Source: Roseovarius sp. 217 (GTDB lineage: Bacteria; Pseudomonadota; Alphaproteobacteria; Rhodobacterales; Rhodobacteraceae). Taken from it: a stretch of 64,000 nt of DNA. The notes beneath the pieces were generated by a model, which saw only the letters and a program-made list of their open reading frames with translations, was not told where the DNA came from and searched no databases. Numbering within the stretch: position 1 is the stretch's first letter; each line of letters begins with the position of its first letter. Below, in pieces: positions 1-9,522 of the stretch. The translations under genes and the position numbers were made by a program. The stretch covers positions 2,161,815 through 2,225,814 of the forward strand of contig NZ_CH902584.1 in NCBI RefSeq assembly GCF_000152845.1, written 5' to 3'.

Positions 1-1295
1 CGCTGCTCAGTGAGCAGGAGCAGTTGCAACTGGCCTTGGCAGGGCTGCGTAGCGAGGTTAATGCGCAGGCTGAAGCCGCCCGCCTTGCTGCGGCGCGACG
101 CGAAGCGCTTGAGGCACTCGCGGCGGACCTGCGCCAGCGCAACGCCGAGGCGAGCGAGGCACAGGCAGCATTGTCCGAGCAAGTGACAAACCTCGAGAGG
201 CAATTGAGCCAAGAGGAGCAGGACCGGTTGGCAGAGGCGGCTGCGGCTGAGGCGCTGCGCGCCCGGTTGGCGGATGCGGACGCCGAGCTGACCTCTATGA
301 CACTCGCTCTAGAAGAGCAGCGCAAGCGGGCTGAGGAAACGCTGACACTTCTCGCCGCGACCAAGGATGCGCGTGATGATCTTGATCGTCGATTGGCGCA
401 GGTCTTGACGGAGAACACTCAGTTGGGTGCTGCCGTTCTGGACGCAGAAGAGACCCGCGAGCAATTGGTGGCGGCTCTTGCTGCGCAGCGCGCTGCGGAG
501 GCGCGCACGGAGGCCCAGATGACAGAGGCAGAGCGCCGGGCCGCACTTTTGGCTGAGGCGCGCACACGCCTTGCAGAAGAACAAGCGGCGGCCAGCGAAG
601 CGCAAAAGCAGCAAGCGCTACTCAATCAGCAGGTAGCTGCTTTGCGCCAACAGCTCTCTGGCCTTCAGGCTTTACTGGATGCCTCAGAGGAGGCTGAGGC
701 TGAAGCTGAGGTGCAGTTGCAGTCGCTTGGCAATGAGCTGAATACGGCCTTGGCCCGCGTTGCGGCCGAAGAACGGCGTCGGCGCATTGCAGAAGAGGAA
801 CGCGCTCGTCTGTTGGAGGCGGAGAAAGAGGATCTAGAGAAGTATCGCTCAGAATTCTTTGGCCGTTTGCGTGATGTGCTGGGTCAACAAGAGGGTGTTC
901 AAATCGTCGGTGATCGGTTCGTGTTTTCGTCTGAGGTGCTCTTTGCGCCCGGCGAGGCGGAGTTGTCGCTCGCGGGAGAGGGCGAAATTGCCAAAGTGGC
1001 GGGCATCCTGCGCAATGTGATCGGGGATATTCCCGAGGGGATTGACTGGGTGCTCCAAGTTGATGGCCATACGGATGACGTGCCGATTGTGGAAGGCGCG
1101 CGATTTGCTGACAACTGGGCGCTCAGTCAGGCACGGGCCCTGTCCGTCGTGCGCTATCTCACGGGCGTCTTGGGATTTCCTGCTGAGCGCCTCTCGGCAA
1201 ATGGCTACGGCGAGTTCCAACCCGTCAATCCCGATGACACAGCTGCGGCGCGTGCGCAGAACAGACGTATCGAGCTCAAGCTGACCACGCGGTGA
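1..1295 (+). CDS. OmpA/MotB-like peptidoglycan-binding protein (5' partial)
   Basis: The frame is already open at the left edge (first full codon at base 3), so the true start lies outside the window. About 290 visible residues are a long Ala/Glu/Arg-rich coiled coil. They are followed by a C-terminal OmpA-like domain of roughly 120 residues, with the motif VDGHTDDVPI and an ending AAARAQNRRIEL that matches the peptidoglycan-contact signature of OmpA/MotB. The family anchors envelope proteins to the cell wall, and the coiled coil probably spans the periplasm. A MotA-like or membrane segment may sit upstream but cannot be seen here. It converges on the M23 peptidase gene, with only an 18-base gap. 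Confidence 0.85.
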   Translation, partial: LLSEQEQLQLALAGLRSEVNAQAEAARLAAARREALEALAADLRQRNAEASEAQAALSEQVTNLERQLSQEEQDRLAEAAAAEALRARLADADAELTSMTLALEEQRKRAEETLTLLAATKDARDDLDRRLAQVLTENTQLGAAVLDAEETREQLVAALAAQRAAEARTEAQMTEAERRAALLAEARTRLAEEQAAASEAQKQQALLNQQVAALRQQLSGLQALLDASEEAEAEAEVQLQSLGNELNTALARVAAEERRRRIAEEERARLLEAEKEDLEKYRSEFFGRLRDVLGQQEGVQIVGDRFVFSSEVLFAPGEAELSLAGEGEIAKVAGILRNVIGDIPEGIDWVLQVDGHTDDVPIVEGARFADNWALSQARALSVVRYLTGVLGFPAERLSANGYGEFQPVNPDDTAAARAQNRRIELKLTTR

Positions 1296-1313
1296 TCGCC
1301 AATCTGTTCAGGG

Positions 1314-2291
1314 TCAACGGGTGACAGTGATATCCGCGTGACGCACGGCCAACACGGTATCCCCTCGGGTCAGACGTACGTAACCTCTGTACGCTCCGTC
1401 CGGCCATCCTCCGTCAGGAGACTTGCGGCCAAAGGCACGAAAGAGTTGTGCTTGAGGATTCTCAAGGATGACATCATGGCTGAAAATCTCACCTTCCGGC
1501 CCTTGGGCGGTGAGCGTTAATTGGTCGCCGGGTTGGGCGTAAAAAACGTGACCATAGAGCACGAGCGGTTGATCTGATCGAGCGGTTCTGACACGGGCTG
1601 ATCCTGTTTGAACTGCATCAAACTCAGGCACTGAAGTGGAAAACCCGGCTGTGAAGAGGCCGGAGGGATCGTAGTGTAGAGCGGTGTCCCACATGCTCTC
1701 ATCCGGCGTGGCCCCGCAGGTGTTCCGATTGTCCGGATTGAACGGATCGATGATTTGACCATCCTTGAGAACTCCGAGGTGCACATGCGGGGCATTCGTA
1801 AGCCCACTTAGTCCTACCTGACCTAGACTATCGCCTGCCGCGACCCGGTCCCCCTTTTGAACAGTCAGAGACGCTTGCTTCATGTGGCAGTAGAGCGTTT
1901 GCCACCCGTCCCCGTGATCAATCCGCACGGCGTTGCCGCATTCCTGTCCCTCGATAGTCTCTCGGGTTTGTGCGGTCACGGGCGTGTCGGCCATGCCATC
2001 GCGGGTGGCGGCCACGATGCCGGGGGCAGCGGCCAAGACATTAACGCCGGTGGCCATGGCCTCGAACGACAGAAGCATGAAATCAATGCCACGGTGGTCA
2101 TCGCGGCTTTTGATGCCACAGGTATAGTCGCGTTGACCGGGGCCCGGATCAGTATCGACATAATCCTCGATATAGCAGGTCTGCCCCAACACACAGTCAA
2201 GCGGCAATCTCAGGTCAGGTTGGTCAGCGGCGGCCCCGGTGGCCGCCGCGATCAGAAGTGGTGCAAGTGTCCTTACGACCCGTGCAATCAT
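1314..2291 (-). CDS. M23 family metallopeptidase, secreted (LytM-like)
   Basis: 325 residues. A signal peptide is visible (RTLAPLLIAAATGAAA, then DQP). The LytM/M23 zinc motifs are present: HRGID (HxxxD), YCHM and APHVHLG (HxH). The family cleaves peptidoglycan cross-bridges or tunes other wall enzymes in the periplasm. Several Cys pairs (CVLGQTC, TCGIK, QECGN) suggest disulfides. The C-terminal ~110 residues form a separate beta-rich segment of unknown role. Its start codon overlaps the clpA stop by 4 bases (ATGA), so the two genes are probably cotranscribed and translationally coupled. Confidence 0.9.
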   Translation of the reverse strand: MIARVVRTLAPLLIAAATGAAADQPDLRLPLDCVLGQTCYIEDYVDTDPGPGQRDYTCGIKSRDDHRGIDFMLLSFEAMATGVNVLAAAPGIVAATRDGMADTPVTAQTRETIEGQECGNAVRIDHGDGWQTLYCHMKQASLTVQKGDRVAAGDSLGQVGLSGLTNAPHVHLGVLKDGQIIDPFNPDNRNTCGATPDESMWDTALHYDPSGLFTAGFSTSVPEFDAVQTGSARVRTARSDQPLVLYGHVFYAQPGDQLTLTAQGPEGEIFSHDVILENPQAQLFRAFGRKSPDGGWPDGAYRGYVRLTRGDTVLAVRHADITVTR

Positions 2292-4624
2292 TCGGCTGTC
2301 AAGAGAGGCGGCTTCTTCTTGCCGGTCAGGCGTCGTGTGACTGGACCCTCGACCATGAGGTCGATCTTGTCATCCTTGACACCCACTTTGACAACGCCGC
2401 CTTTCAAGAGTTTGCCAAATAGCAATTCCTCGGCCAACGGTTTCTTGATGTGCTCCTGAATCACGCGGCCCAACGGGCGCGCGCCCATCTTTTCGTCATA
2501 CCCTCGTTCGGCGAGCCATTCAGCAGCCGGTTCAGTCAGTTCAATAGTCACGTCACGATCCATAAGTTGCGCCTCAAGTTGCAACACGAATTTTTCGACG
2601 ACCTTAAGAATGACTGACTTCGGCAGCGGTCCAAACGAGATCACGGCGTCCAGACGGTTGCGGAATTCAGGCGTGAACGTCCGCTCGATGGCGGCGGTAT
2701 CCTCGCCCTCCCTCCGGTCGCGACCAAAGCCTATGGCGGATTTTGCCTGCTCCGCTGCCCCGGCGTTCGACGTCATGATCAGGACGACATTCCGAAAATC
2801 CACTTTGCGACCATTGTGATCGGTCAGTGTCCCATGGTCCATCACCTGCAACAGGATGTTGAACACGTCGGGATGCGCCTTTTCGATCTCGTCGAGCAAC
2901 AGTACGCAATGCGGATGCTGATCGACACCATCCGTCAAAAGACCGCCCTGATCGAACCCGACATAGCCCGGCGGCGCGCCGATCAGGCGCGACACTGCGT
3001 GCTTCTCCATGTATTCCGACATGTCGAACCGCAAGAGTTCAACCCCGAGGGTATCGGCCAATTGTTTTGCGACCTCGGTCTTGCCCACGCCTGTCGGGCC
3101 GGCAAAGAGATAGTTGCCAATCGGCTTTTCCGGCTCGCGCAATCCAGCGCGGGCCAGTTTGATCGCCGAACTGAGCGTCTCGATTGCGGCATCTTGACCA
3201 AAGACCACCCGCTTGAGAGACGCTTCAAGATCCTTGAGCACCTCGGCGTCGTTCTTGGAGACGTTCTTGGGCGGGATGCGGGCGATTTTCGCAACGACCT
3301 CTTCGATTTCCTTGACGCCAATGCTCTTGCGTCGCTTGGAGGCTGCCAACAAATGCTGGGCTGCGCCCGCTTCGTCGATCACGTCAATCGCCTTGTCGGG
3401 CAGCTTGCGGTCGTTGATGTAACGCGCCGAAAGGTCAACAGCAGAGCGGATAGCGTCATTGGTGTATTTGACGCTGTGGTGATCCTCGAAATAAGGCTTG
3501 AGACCCTTGAGGATCTTGACCGCATCCTCGACTGTGGGTTCGGCCACGTCGATTTTCTGGAACCGACGCGCGAGCGCACGGTCCTTTTCAAAATGCTGGC
3601 GGAATTCCTTGTAGGTGGTCGATCCCATGCAGCGCAGTTTGCCGCCTTGCAGCGCGGGTTTCAGAAGGTTCGATGCATCCATCGCCCCGCCTGACGTGGC
3701 ACCTGCACCGATTACCGTGTGGATCTCGTCGATAAAGAGCACCGCGTCGGGGTGTTTCTCCAGTTCGGTGACCACCGCCTTGAGGCGTTCTTCAAAATCG
3801 CCCCTGTAGCGCGTGCCCGCCAAAAGCGCGCCCATATCGAGAGAATAGATCGTCGTGCGTGACAGCACGCGAGGCGTCTCCCCCATGACGATCTTGTGGG
3901 CCAGACCTTCGGCGATGGCGGTTTTTCCCACACCGGGGTCGCCCACCAAAAGCGGGTTGTTCTTACGGCGGCGGCAAAGCACCTGAATACAGCGCTCAAC
4001 CTCTGCATCGCGTCCGATCAGGGGGTCGATATCGCCCTTCCGCGCCTTCTCGTTCAGATCGACGCAGTATTTTGCGAGCGCAGAGTCGCCTGCCTCGACG
4101 GCGTCGGTCTCGGTCGATTTGGTCCCGCTGTCTTCGTCGTGGCTGGTGGCTCCGGTGACTGGCCGTGCTTCCCCATAGGCGGGATCCTTGGCCACGCCAT
4201 GTGCGATGAAATTTACCGCATCATAGCGCGTCATGTCCTGTTCCTGAAGGAAGTACGCCGCGTTCGACTCGCGCTCGGCGAAAATAGCGACAAGAACATT
4301 TGCGCCGGTCACCTCAGTGCGGCCCGACGATTGCACATGGATTGCAGCGCGCTGGATGACGCGCTGGAAGGCGGCGGTGGGCACCGCCTCTGATCCGTCG
4401 ATATCGGTTACGAGATTGGCCAGATCGTCGTCGATGAATTCCACCAATGTGGTGCGTAAGTCCTCGGTGTTGACGCTGCAGGCCTTCATTACGCGTGCGG
4501 CGTCAGGTTCGTCTACGAGGGCGAGCAAGAGGTGTTCCAGTGTGGCAAATTCGTGCTGGCGTGCGTTGGCGAGGGCCAATGCCGCATGGATTGCCTGTTC
4601 GAGCGTGTTCGAGAATGAAGGCAC
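2288..4624 (-). CDS. clpA: ATP-dependent Clp protease ATP-binding subunit ClpA
   Basis: 778 residues, close to the usual ClpA length. The order is an N-terminal Clp-repeat domain (to about residue 150), AAA-1 with Walker [10 protein letters not shown] and Walker B VLFIDEIH, then AAA-2 with GPTGVGKTE and [12 protein letters not shown]. An IGF tripeptide (SAIGFGRD) forms the ClpP-docking loop, which marks a ClpP-partnered unfoldase and excludes ClpB, which has no such loop. ClpA unfolds substrates, often delivered by ClpS, and feeds them to ClpP in the cytoplasm. No clpS is seen just upstream. The M23 peptidase gene follows with a 4-base overlap. Confidence 0.97.
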   Translation of the reverse strand: MPSFSNTLEQAIHAALALANARQHEFATLEHLLLALVDEPDAARVMKACSVNTEDLRTTLVEFIDDDLANLVTDIDGSEAVPTAAFQRVIQRAAIHVQSSGRTEVTGANVLVAIFAERESNAAYFLQEQDMTRYDAVNFIAHGVAKDPAYGEARPVTGATSHDEDSGTKSTETDAVEAGDSALAKYCVDLNEKARKGDIDPLIGRDAEVERCIQVLCRRRKNNPLLVGDPGVGKTAIAEGLAHKIVMGETPRVLSRTTIYSLDMGALLAGTRYRGDFEERLKAVVTELEKHPDAVLFIDEIHTVIGAGATSGGAMDASNLLKPALQGGKLRCMGSTTYKEFRQHFEKDRALARRFQKIDVAEPTVEDAVKILKGLKPYFEDHHSVKYTNDAIRSAVDLSARYINDRKLPDKAIDVIDEAGAAQHLLAASKRRKSIGVKEIEEVVAKIARIPPKNVSKNDAEVLKDLEASLKRVVFGQDAAIETLSSAIKLARAGLREPEKPIGNYLFAGPTGVGKTEVAKQLADTLGVELLRFDMSEYMEKHAVSRLIGAPPGYVGFDQGGLLTDGVDQHPHCVLLLDEIEKAHPDVFNILLQVMDHGTLTDHNGRKVDFRNVVLIMTSNAGAAEQAKSAIGFGRDRREGEDTAAIERTFTPEFRNRLDAVISFGPLPKSVILKVVEKFVLQLEAQLMDRDVTIELTEPAAEWLAERGYDEKMGARPLGRVIQEHIKKPLAEELLFGKLLKGGVVKVGVKDDKIDLMVEGPVTRRLTGKKKPPLLTAE

Positions 4625-4778
4625 GGTGGTGCTCCTTCTGATCTTGGCCGGGGCGGGCTGCCCACAAACCTTGGCCTCATAGTCTTAAAGTTTGGTCGAT
4701 AACGGCCAGTCTTCAAGGATTTTTTCGTCAAACTGGGTCACATTTCGTTATACCAGCGTTGTTTTCATCACGCGTGCG

Positions 4779-5546
4779 TCAAAAGCGGTCCTTGCGCGCA
4801 CGAATTTCGGCAAATACATCGACCGGAGCGGACCCGGTCATGCCGAGTTGGGCCTGTATTCCTGCGTCACCGGCACGCAGAAACGGGTTGGTGGCCAGTT
4901 CGTCAGCCAGTATTGAGGGGACAGTGGGCCGACCGGCGGCGCGGGCAGCGCTGATCTCTATGGACCTTGATATAAGAGCCGCGTTGTCCGGGTCAACGGT
5001 CCGTGCGAATTTCGCGTTGCTTTCTGTGTATTCATGGCCGGAGCAGATCGTGGTTCGAGGCGGTAGGGATGAAATTTTCCCAAGACTTTCAAACATTTGC
5101 GCCATTGTGCCTTCAAAGACACGGCCACAGCCCATTGCCATGAGGCTATCGGCGGTAAAGACCACGGCGCTTTGTGGAAAATGAAACGCCAGATGGCCGA
5201 CTGTGTGGCCGGACACATCCATGACGACGCCTGTCTCGGAACCGATCCCAATCTGGTCGCCGTCGCTCACGGCGCGGTCGAGCGGGGGCAGGCGGTGAGC
5301 GTCGGCGGCGGCGCCAATCACCTGGGCGGGGTGGCGCGCAAGCAATTCGCCGAGGCCTTGCACATGGTCGGCGTGATGATGCGTCAGCAGCACCAGCGAT
5401 AGTTTCCAACCTTTCTTATCAAGGGCTTGTAGGATTGGCGCGGCCTCTGGCACGTCAATCGCGGCTGTCACACCCGTGGCCGGATCATGTGCCAGATAGG
5501 CATAGTTGTCAGCCAGGCAGGGGACAGTAAGGATTTGCAAAACCAT
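4779..5546 (-). CDS. gloB: Hydroxyacylglutathione hydrolase (glyoxalase II)
   Basis: 255 residues from the ATG at 5546, preceded on the minus strand by GGGAAAA. An upstream in-frame ATG at 5615 would add 23 residues of poor match and overlap the divergent gene, so the shorter form is chosen; 255 is the family length. The metallo-beta-lactamase metal motif THHHADH is present, with GHTVGH and the substrate-binding motif GHEYTESNAKFA. The enzyme hydrolyses S-lactoylglutathione to lactate and glutathione in methylglyoxal detoxification. It is divergent from the methyltransferase-like gene at 5610. Confidence 0.95.
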   Translation of the reverse strand: MVLQILTVPCLADNYAYLAHDPATGVTAAIDVPEAAPILQALDKKGWKLSLVLLTHHHADHVQGLGELLARHPAQVIGAAADAHRLPPLDRAVSDGDQIGIGSETGVVMDVSGHTVGHLAFHFPQSAVVFTADSLMAMGCGRVFEGTMAQMFESLGKISSLPPRTTICSGHEYTESNAKFARTVDPDNAALISRSIEISAARAAGRPTVPSILADELATNPFLRAGDAGIQAQLGMTGSAPVDVFAEIRARKDRF

Positions 5547-5609
5547 GGTATTTTCCCGATTGCCAGTTAGTGTTAGGGTCGAGAGTGACTGATCTTTGGC
5601 CGGGCTGCA

Positions 5610-6350
5610 ATGCATCTGGATGTACAGGACCTGCGAAATTTTTACTACCGAAGCACCTTGGGGCGGGCGGTCCAGAAAACCGTGCGCGCACAGGTTGCGG
5701 AGTTTTGGCCTGAGGCGCAGGGGCAGACGGTTGTCGGCTATGGATTCGCCGTTCCGTTCCTGCGTCCATACCTTGCCGATGCGCGTCGTGTGATCGGATT
5801 AATGCCTGCACCTCAAGGGGTTATCGGGTGGCCTCAGGGGTTGCCGAATATTTCTGTGCTCTGCGAAGAGACATTCTGGCCTCTGGAAACCGGGCATGTC
5901 GACAAGCTCTTGGTGGTGCATGGGCTGGAGACGTCGGAGCAGCCGAGCGCAGTTCTGGAAGAGTGTTGGCGCGTGCTTGGGCCGGGAGGATCGGCTCTTT
6001 TCATCGTGCCGAACCGGGCCGGGCTATGGTCGCGCTCGGACCGCACGCCCTTTGGATTCGGGCGGCCCTACAGCCAGACCCAGTTGGAAAGCCAATTGAA
6101 ATCACACAACTTTTTGCCGGAACGCCATGCTACGACGCTCTATCAGCCGCCCTCGGACCGCCCTTTTTGGCGCAAGACGGCGGGCATGTGGGAGCGGATG
6201 GGCGCCAAGCTGTCCGTCGTTGCGGCGGGTGGTGTGTTGATGGTCGAGGCCACAAAACGGGTGCAGGCGCCGAGCGGGCCGGTACTGCGCGATACAGTGC
6301 GCAAACCGCTTAGCGTGCTGCGCCCGCAACCCGAGGCCAAGCCGGTCTGA
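5610..6350 (+). CDS. Class I SAM-dependent methyltransferase-like protein
   Basis: 246 residues. The layout fits the methyltransferase type 11 fold: motif I region VVGYGFAVP, an acidic strand around [15 protein letters not shown], and the post-motif [18 protein letters not shown] typical of that family. Motif I is degenerate, because the expected LDxGCGxG glycines are mostly lost, so SAM binding is uncertain. No substrate can be assigned. It is divergent from gloB with a 63-base gap. Methyltransferase-fold proteins next to gloB are common in roseobacters as I recall, but the functional link is not known. Confidence 0.75.
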   Translation: MHLDVQDLRNFYYRSTLGRAVQKTVRAQVAEFWPEAQGQTVVGYGFAVPFLRPYLADARRVIGLMPAPQGVIGWPQGLPNISVLCEETFWPLETGHVDKLLVVHGLETSEQPSAVLEECWRVLGPGGSALFIVPNRAGLWSRSDRTPFGFGRPYSQTQLESQLKSHNFLPERHATTLYQPPSDRPFWRKTAGMWERMGAKLSVVAAGGVLMVEATKRVQAPSGPVLRDTVRKPLSVLRPQPEAKPV

Positions 6351-6361
6351 CTGTGTACAGG

Positions 6362-6378
6362 GCGTACAATTTGTACGC
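6362..6378. repeat. 17-bp palindrome between convergent genes
   Basis: GCGTACAA-T-TTGTACGC, with 8-bp perfect arms. It sits in the 68-base gap between the convergent methyltransferase and Rrf2 genes. GTAC also occurs just before it (GTGTACAG) and just after it (TTGTACTC). It may be a weak bidirectional terminator, since GCGTTTTG follows, or a protein site; the sequence does not decide. Confidence 0.5.
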
Positions 6379-6418
6379 GCGTTTTGTACTCAAGCGTGGT
6401 GCCGGTTCCGACATCGCG

Positions 6419-6841
6419 TCAGCCCGCGCGTTCCAATGTCGGATCGAGCGCGATATCGGCCAAGGTGCTGCGGTCGAGATCGTCGAGAAAGGCGCGCTCT
6501 GCTGACCTCAATCGCGCCTTGAGCCGACAGCGCCCGTCGAGGGAGCAGTCCCCCGCCTCTGGTCCGAAACAGGCGACGAGGGCCTGACCGGATTCGAGAT
6601 GGCGGATCACATCCCCCAACCGGATCTGTGCCGGGGGGCGGGCGAGGAGTGCGCCGCCGCCGCCGCCGCGCCGGGTGTCGATCAGCCCGGCCTGGGACAG
6701 GCGTTGCATGATCTTGGCGAGGTGGTGGCGCGAGAGGTCGAACTCGGTCGCCAACTCGGCGCTGGAAAAGGCGCGATCGGGAGCGCTGGCCATGCGCATC
6801 AACATCCGCAGGCCGAAATCGGTGAAGGAGGTGAGGCGCAT
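6419..6841 (-). CDS. Rrf2 family Fe-S transcriptional regulator, NsrR-like
   Basis: 140 residues from the ATG at 6841 (MRLTSFTDFGLRML), the canonical Rrf2 start; a longer 162-residue reading adds unrelated sequence. The winged helix covers residues 1-65 with SRHHLAKIMQRL as recognition helix and a Gly-rich wing (RRGGGGGALLARP). Three cysteines at 91, 99 and 105 (C-x7-C-x5-C) are the Fe-S ligands of this family, and the spacing is closer to Bacillus-type NsrR than to IscR. NsrR senses nitric oxide. The divergent operon contains nnrS and nnrU, which supports an NO-responsive repressor. A palindromic operator lies at 6866-6880. Confidence 0.88.
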   Translation of the reverse strand: MRLTSFTDFGLRMLMRMASAPDRAFSSAELATEFDLSRHHLAKIMQRLSQAGLIDTRRGGGGGALLARPPAQIRLGDVIRHLESGQALVACFGPEAGDCSLDGRCRLKARLRSAERAFLDDLDRSTLADIALDPTLERAG

Positions 6842-6865
6842 GGTCGCTGGGTCTCCGGATAAATC

Positions 6866-6880
6866 GGTATTTACAATACC
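6866..6880. promoter_or_regulatory. Probable Rrf2/NsrR operator
   Basis: GGTATTTACAATACC has 6-bp perfect arms around TAC. It lies 25 bases upstream of the rrf2 start and 78 bases upstream of the cyclo-ligase start, inside the only gap between the divergent units. AT-rich dyads of this type (ATTT-A-AAAT cores) are typical Rrf2/NsrR targets. The site is read directly; the assignment to this regulator is inference. Confidence 0.6.
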
Positions 6881-6957
6881 TATTAACAGGGTTAGACGGA
6901 ATTGCAAAGCGGGATTGGCGCTTGCTGCCTCTACCGCGTGACAGAAAGGACGGTCCG

Positions 6958-7653
6958 ATGTCCGATACGCGCAAACCGCTCGGTTATGCCTCGCCGCCCT
7001 GCATGGCGCAGGAGGTCGACCCGGCCTATTTCGATCCCCTCGCGACCGACCCCGAGCAGGCGCGTGATGTGGCGCGGTGGCGCAAGGCTGAGCGCGAGCG
7101 CCTGAGAGGGCTGCGCGCTGCGCTGAGTGTGGCGGATCGCCAAGAGATCGGGCGGGCGCTGTCAGGGCACCTGCGTGCGGTGCTGCAAGAGAAATTCAAC
7201 GGTGCGCGGGGCAAGGTGGTGTCATGCTACTGGCCGATCAAAGGCGAGCCGGATTTGCGCGACCTGATGGCGGAGTGGCATGCGGGCGGCGTGCTGATTG
7301 CGCTGCCGATTGTCGAGGTGAAGGCCGCGCCGCTGGTGTTTCGCCGGTGGACGCCCGAGACACAGATGGTGCGGGGGGATTGGAACATTCCGGTGCCGCC
7401 CCCCGATGCGGAGCGGGTGATCCCCGACATCACCCTCGCGCCGATGATCGGCTGGACCGAGGACTGTTACAGGTTGGGCTATGGCGGCGGCTATTTTGAC
7501 CGGACCTTGGCGGCGCTCGACCCGCGCCCGGTGAGCATCGGAATAGCGCTGGGTTCGGCGCGGATCAAGACAATCTATCCGCAGCCGCATGATATTCCGC
7601 TCGACATGGTCGTGACGGAAACGGGCGCAGGGGCCGAGAGGAACGCGCGATGA
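6958..7653 (+). CDS. 5-formyltetrahydrofolate cyclo-ligase
   Basis: 231 residues from the ATG at 6958, preceded by AGAAAGGACGG; the upstream in-frame ATG at 6922 lacks a ribosome site. The family motifs are RLGYGGGYFDRTLA (the conserved GxGGGYYDR box) and the phosphate-binding region around YWPIKGEPDLRDL. The enzyme uses ATP to turn 5-formyl-THF into 5,10-methenyl-THF in one-carbon metabolism. The first ~45 residues are an extension of the usual core. It is the first gene of a tight unit and overlaps nnrS by 4 bases (ATGA), so the NO-response operon includes a folate enzyme. Confidence 0.92.
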   Translation: MSDTRKPLGYASPPCMAQEVDPAYFDPLATDPEQARDVARWRKAERERLRGLRAALSVADRQEIGRALSGHLRAVLQEKFNGARGKVVSCYWPIKGEPDLRDLMAEWHAGGVLIALPIVEVKAAPLVFRRWTPETQMVRGDWNIPVPPPDAERVIPDITLAPMIGWTEDCYRLGYGGGYFDRTLAALDPRPVSIGIALGSARIKTIYPQPHDIPLDMVVTETGAGAERNAR

Positions 7654-8855
7654 CGAGCACGGCAGAGCAGATGCGGGGCTGGCGTGGTCCGGCACTTTTG
7701 AGTTTCGGGTTTCGGCCGTTTTTTCTGGGCGCAGGGATATGGGCCGTGTTGATCATGGTGCTGTGGGTGCCGATGCTGGTGGGGGTGATCCGTTTGCCGA
7801 CGGCGTTCGATCCGGTGAGTTGGCACGCGCATGAGTTTCTGTTTGGCTATCTGGTCGCGGTGATCGCGGGATTCATGCTGACGGCTGTGCCGAACTGGAC
7901 CGGGCGTTTACCCATCGTGGGCTGGCCGCTGGGTGGATTGGTGGCGCTGTGGCTGTTGGGGCGTTTGGCCGTGATGGTCTCTGCTGGGTTGCCGCCCCTT
8001 GCGGTGGCGCTGATGGATCTGGCGATGCCTGTGGTTCTGGCGGCGGTCATGCTGCGCGAGATCGTGGCGGGCAAGAACTGGCGCAATCTGATGGTTGTCG
8101 CAATGCTGGCGGTGCTGACGCTCGGCAATGCGCTGTTTCATTGGGAGGCGGCGCAGGGTGCCTATGCGGCGCAGGGCTATGGGCTGCGTCTGGGGCTGGC
8201 GGCGATTGTGATGATGATTGCGGTGATCGGGGGGCGCATCGTCCCCTCCTTCACGCGCAACTGGCTGGCGCGGCGGGGGCCGGGGCGTTTACCGGTGCCA
8301 CCAATGCAACGGTTCGACAAGCTGGCGCTCTTGGCGCTGCTGGGCGCGCTGCTGTCATGGGTCTTGCTGCCGATGGACGATGGTACGGGGGCCGCGCTGA
8401 TCGTGGTGGGGATCTTGCACGCGGCTAGGTTGGCGCGCTGGGCGGGGGATCGCACCGGGGCGGAGCCGCTCGTCTGGGTGCTGCATCTGGGCTATGCGTT
8501 TGTGCCGCTGGGTGCAGTGGTGATCGGGCTGGAGATTTTGTGGCCCGGTCTGATCGGGGGAGCCGCGGCGCAACATCTGTGGATGGCGGGGGCGGCGGGG
8601 TTGATGACGCTGGCGGTCATGACACGGGCGACGCTGGGTCATACAGGGCGCGCGCTGACGGCGGGCTTGGGCACGGTGGCGATTTACCTCGCGCTGGTGC
8701 TGGCGGTGCTGGCGCGGGTGGCGGCGGGGCTTTGGCCTGCGGAGGCGGGGGCGCTGCAGGCCCTGTCGGGGCTGGCGTGGATCGGGGCGTTTGGTGGGTT
8801 TGCGCTGCTCTATGGGCCGTTGATGCTGCGGCAGAAGCCTGCGACGGCGCTATGA
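7650..8855 (+). CDS. nnrS: NnrS family haem/copper-associated membrane protein
   Basis: 401 residues, almost entirely hydrophobic, with about 12 predicted membrane spans. NnrS signatures are visible: LLSFGFRPFFLGAG near the N-terminus, WHAHEFLFGYLVAVIAGFMLTAVPNWTG (residues ~50-75) and MIAVIGGRIVPSFTRNWLA in the middle. NnrS proteins are induced by nitric oxide and protect cells against nitrosative stress. Conserved His residues (WHAHE and others) probably bind metal or haem. It overlaps the cyclo-ligase by ATGA and is followed by nnrU after one base. The divergent NsrR-like regulator fits NO control. Confidence 0.93.
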   Translation: MTSTAEQMRGWRGPALLSFGFRPFFLGAGIWAVLIMVLWVPMLVGVIRLPTAFDPVSWHAHEFLFGYLVAVIAGFMLTAVPNWTGRLPIVGWPLGGLVALWLLGRLAVMVSAGLPPLAVALMDLAMPVVLAAVMLREIVAGKNWRNLMVVAMLAVLTLGNALFHWEAAQGAYAAQGYGLRLGLAAIVMMIAVIGGRIVPSFTRNWLARRGPGRLPVPPMQRFDKLALLALLGALLSWVLLPMDDGTGAALIVVGILHAARLARWAGDRTGAEPLVWVLHLGYAFVPLGAVVIGLEILWPGLIGGAAAQHLWMAGAAGLMTLAVMTRATLGHTGRALTAGLGTVAIYLALVLAVLARVAAGLWPAEAGALQALSGLAWIGAFGGFALLYGPLMLRQKPATAL

Positions 8856-8856
8856 C

Positions 8857-9522
8857 ATGGCGGGCTGGGCTGAGTTCATCGCGGCGTTCGGGGTCTTTTT
8901 CCTGAGCCATTCGATCCCGGTGCGCCCCAAGGTCAAGGCCTGGCTGGTGGCGCGGGTCGGGCAGCGGGGATTTACCCTTGGCTATTCGCTGTTGTCGCTG
9001 GCGGTTCTGGCCTGGGTCATCGGGGCAGCGGGGCGCGCGCCCTTTGTGCTGCTCTGGGGCTGGGCGGCGTGGCAGGGGCCTGTGACCGTATCCCTGATGC
9101 TGGTGGTCTGCGTGATCCTTGGGTTGGCGATAGCGCGGCCCAATCCGTTTTCCTTTGGTGGCGCGACTAATGCGCGGTTTGATCCGGCGCGGCCGGGTAT
9201 CGTGCGCGTGACGCGGCATCCGATGCTCCTCGCGCTGGCGCTCTGGGCTCTGGGGCATATGGTGCCGAATGGTGATCTGGCGCATGTCATCCTGTTCGGA
9301 TGTTTTGCGGGATTTGCCGGGATGGGTGGGGTGCTGATCGACCGGCGCAAGCGGCGGGCAATGGGGGCGGAGTGGGTGCGGTTGGAGCACGCACGGCGGC
9401 AGGCGGGGTCGGTGCCGCAAAGTTGGCCGGCGGCGGTTCTGCGGAGCGCGCTGGGATGCGTGCTCTATGCGCTGGTCCTTGGCGCGCATCCTTATTTGTT
9501 CGGTGTCTCGCCGCTGGGGTGA
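8857..9522 (+). CDS. nnrU: NnrU family membrane protein
   Basis: 221 residues with about six membrane spans. NnrU traits seen are FFLSHSIPVRPKVKAWL at the N-terminus, the RARPNPFSFGG-like segment IARPNPFSFGGATN, and RVTRHPMLLALALWALGHM. The last is shared with the isoprenylcysteine methyltransferase-like fold. NnrU accompanies nitrite/NO reduction genes in denitrifiers; its biochemical role is not settled. It directly follows nnrS and ends the operon. No denitrification reductase genes lie nearby, so this cluster probably serves NO tolerance. Confidence 0.9.
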   Translation: MAGWAEFIAAFGVFFLSHSIPVRPKVKAWLVARVGQRGFTLGYSLLSLAVLAWVIGAAGRAPFVLLWGWAAWQGPVTVSLMLVVCVILGLAIARPNPFSFGGATNARFDPARPGIVRVTRHPMLLALALWALGHMVPNGDLAHVILFGCFAGFAGMGGVLIDRRKRRAMGAEWVRLEHARRQAGSVPQSWPAAVLRSALGCVLYALVLGAHPYLFGVSPLG

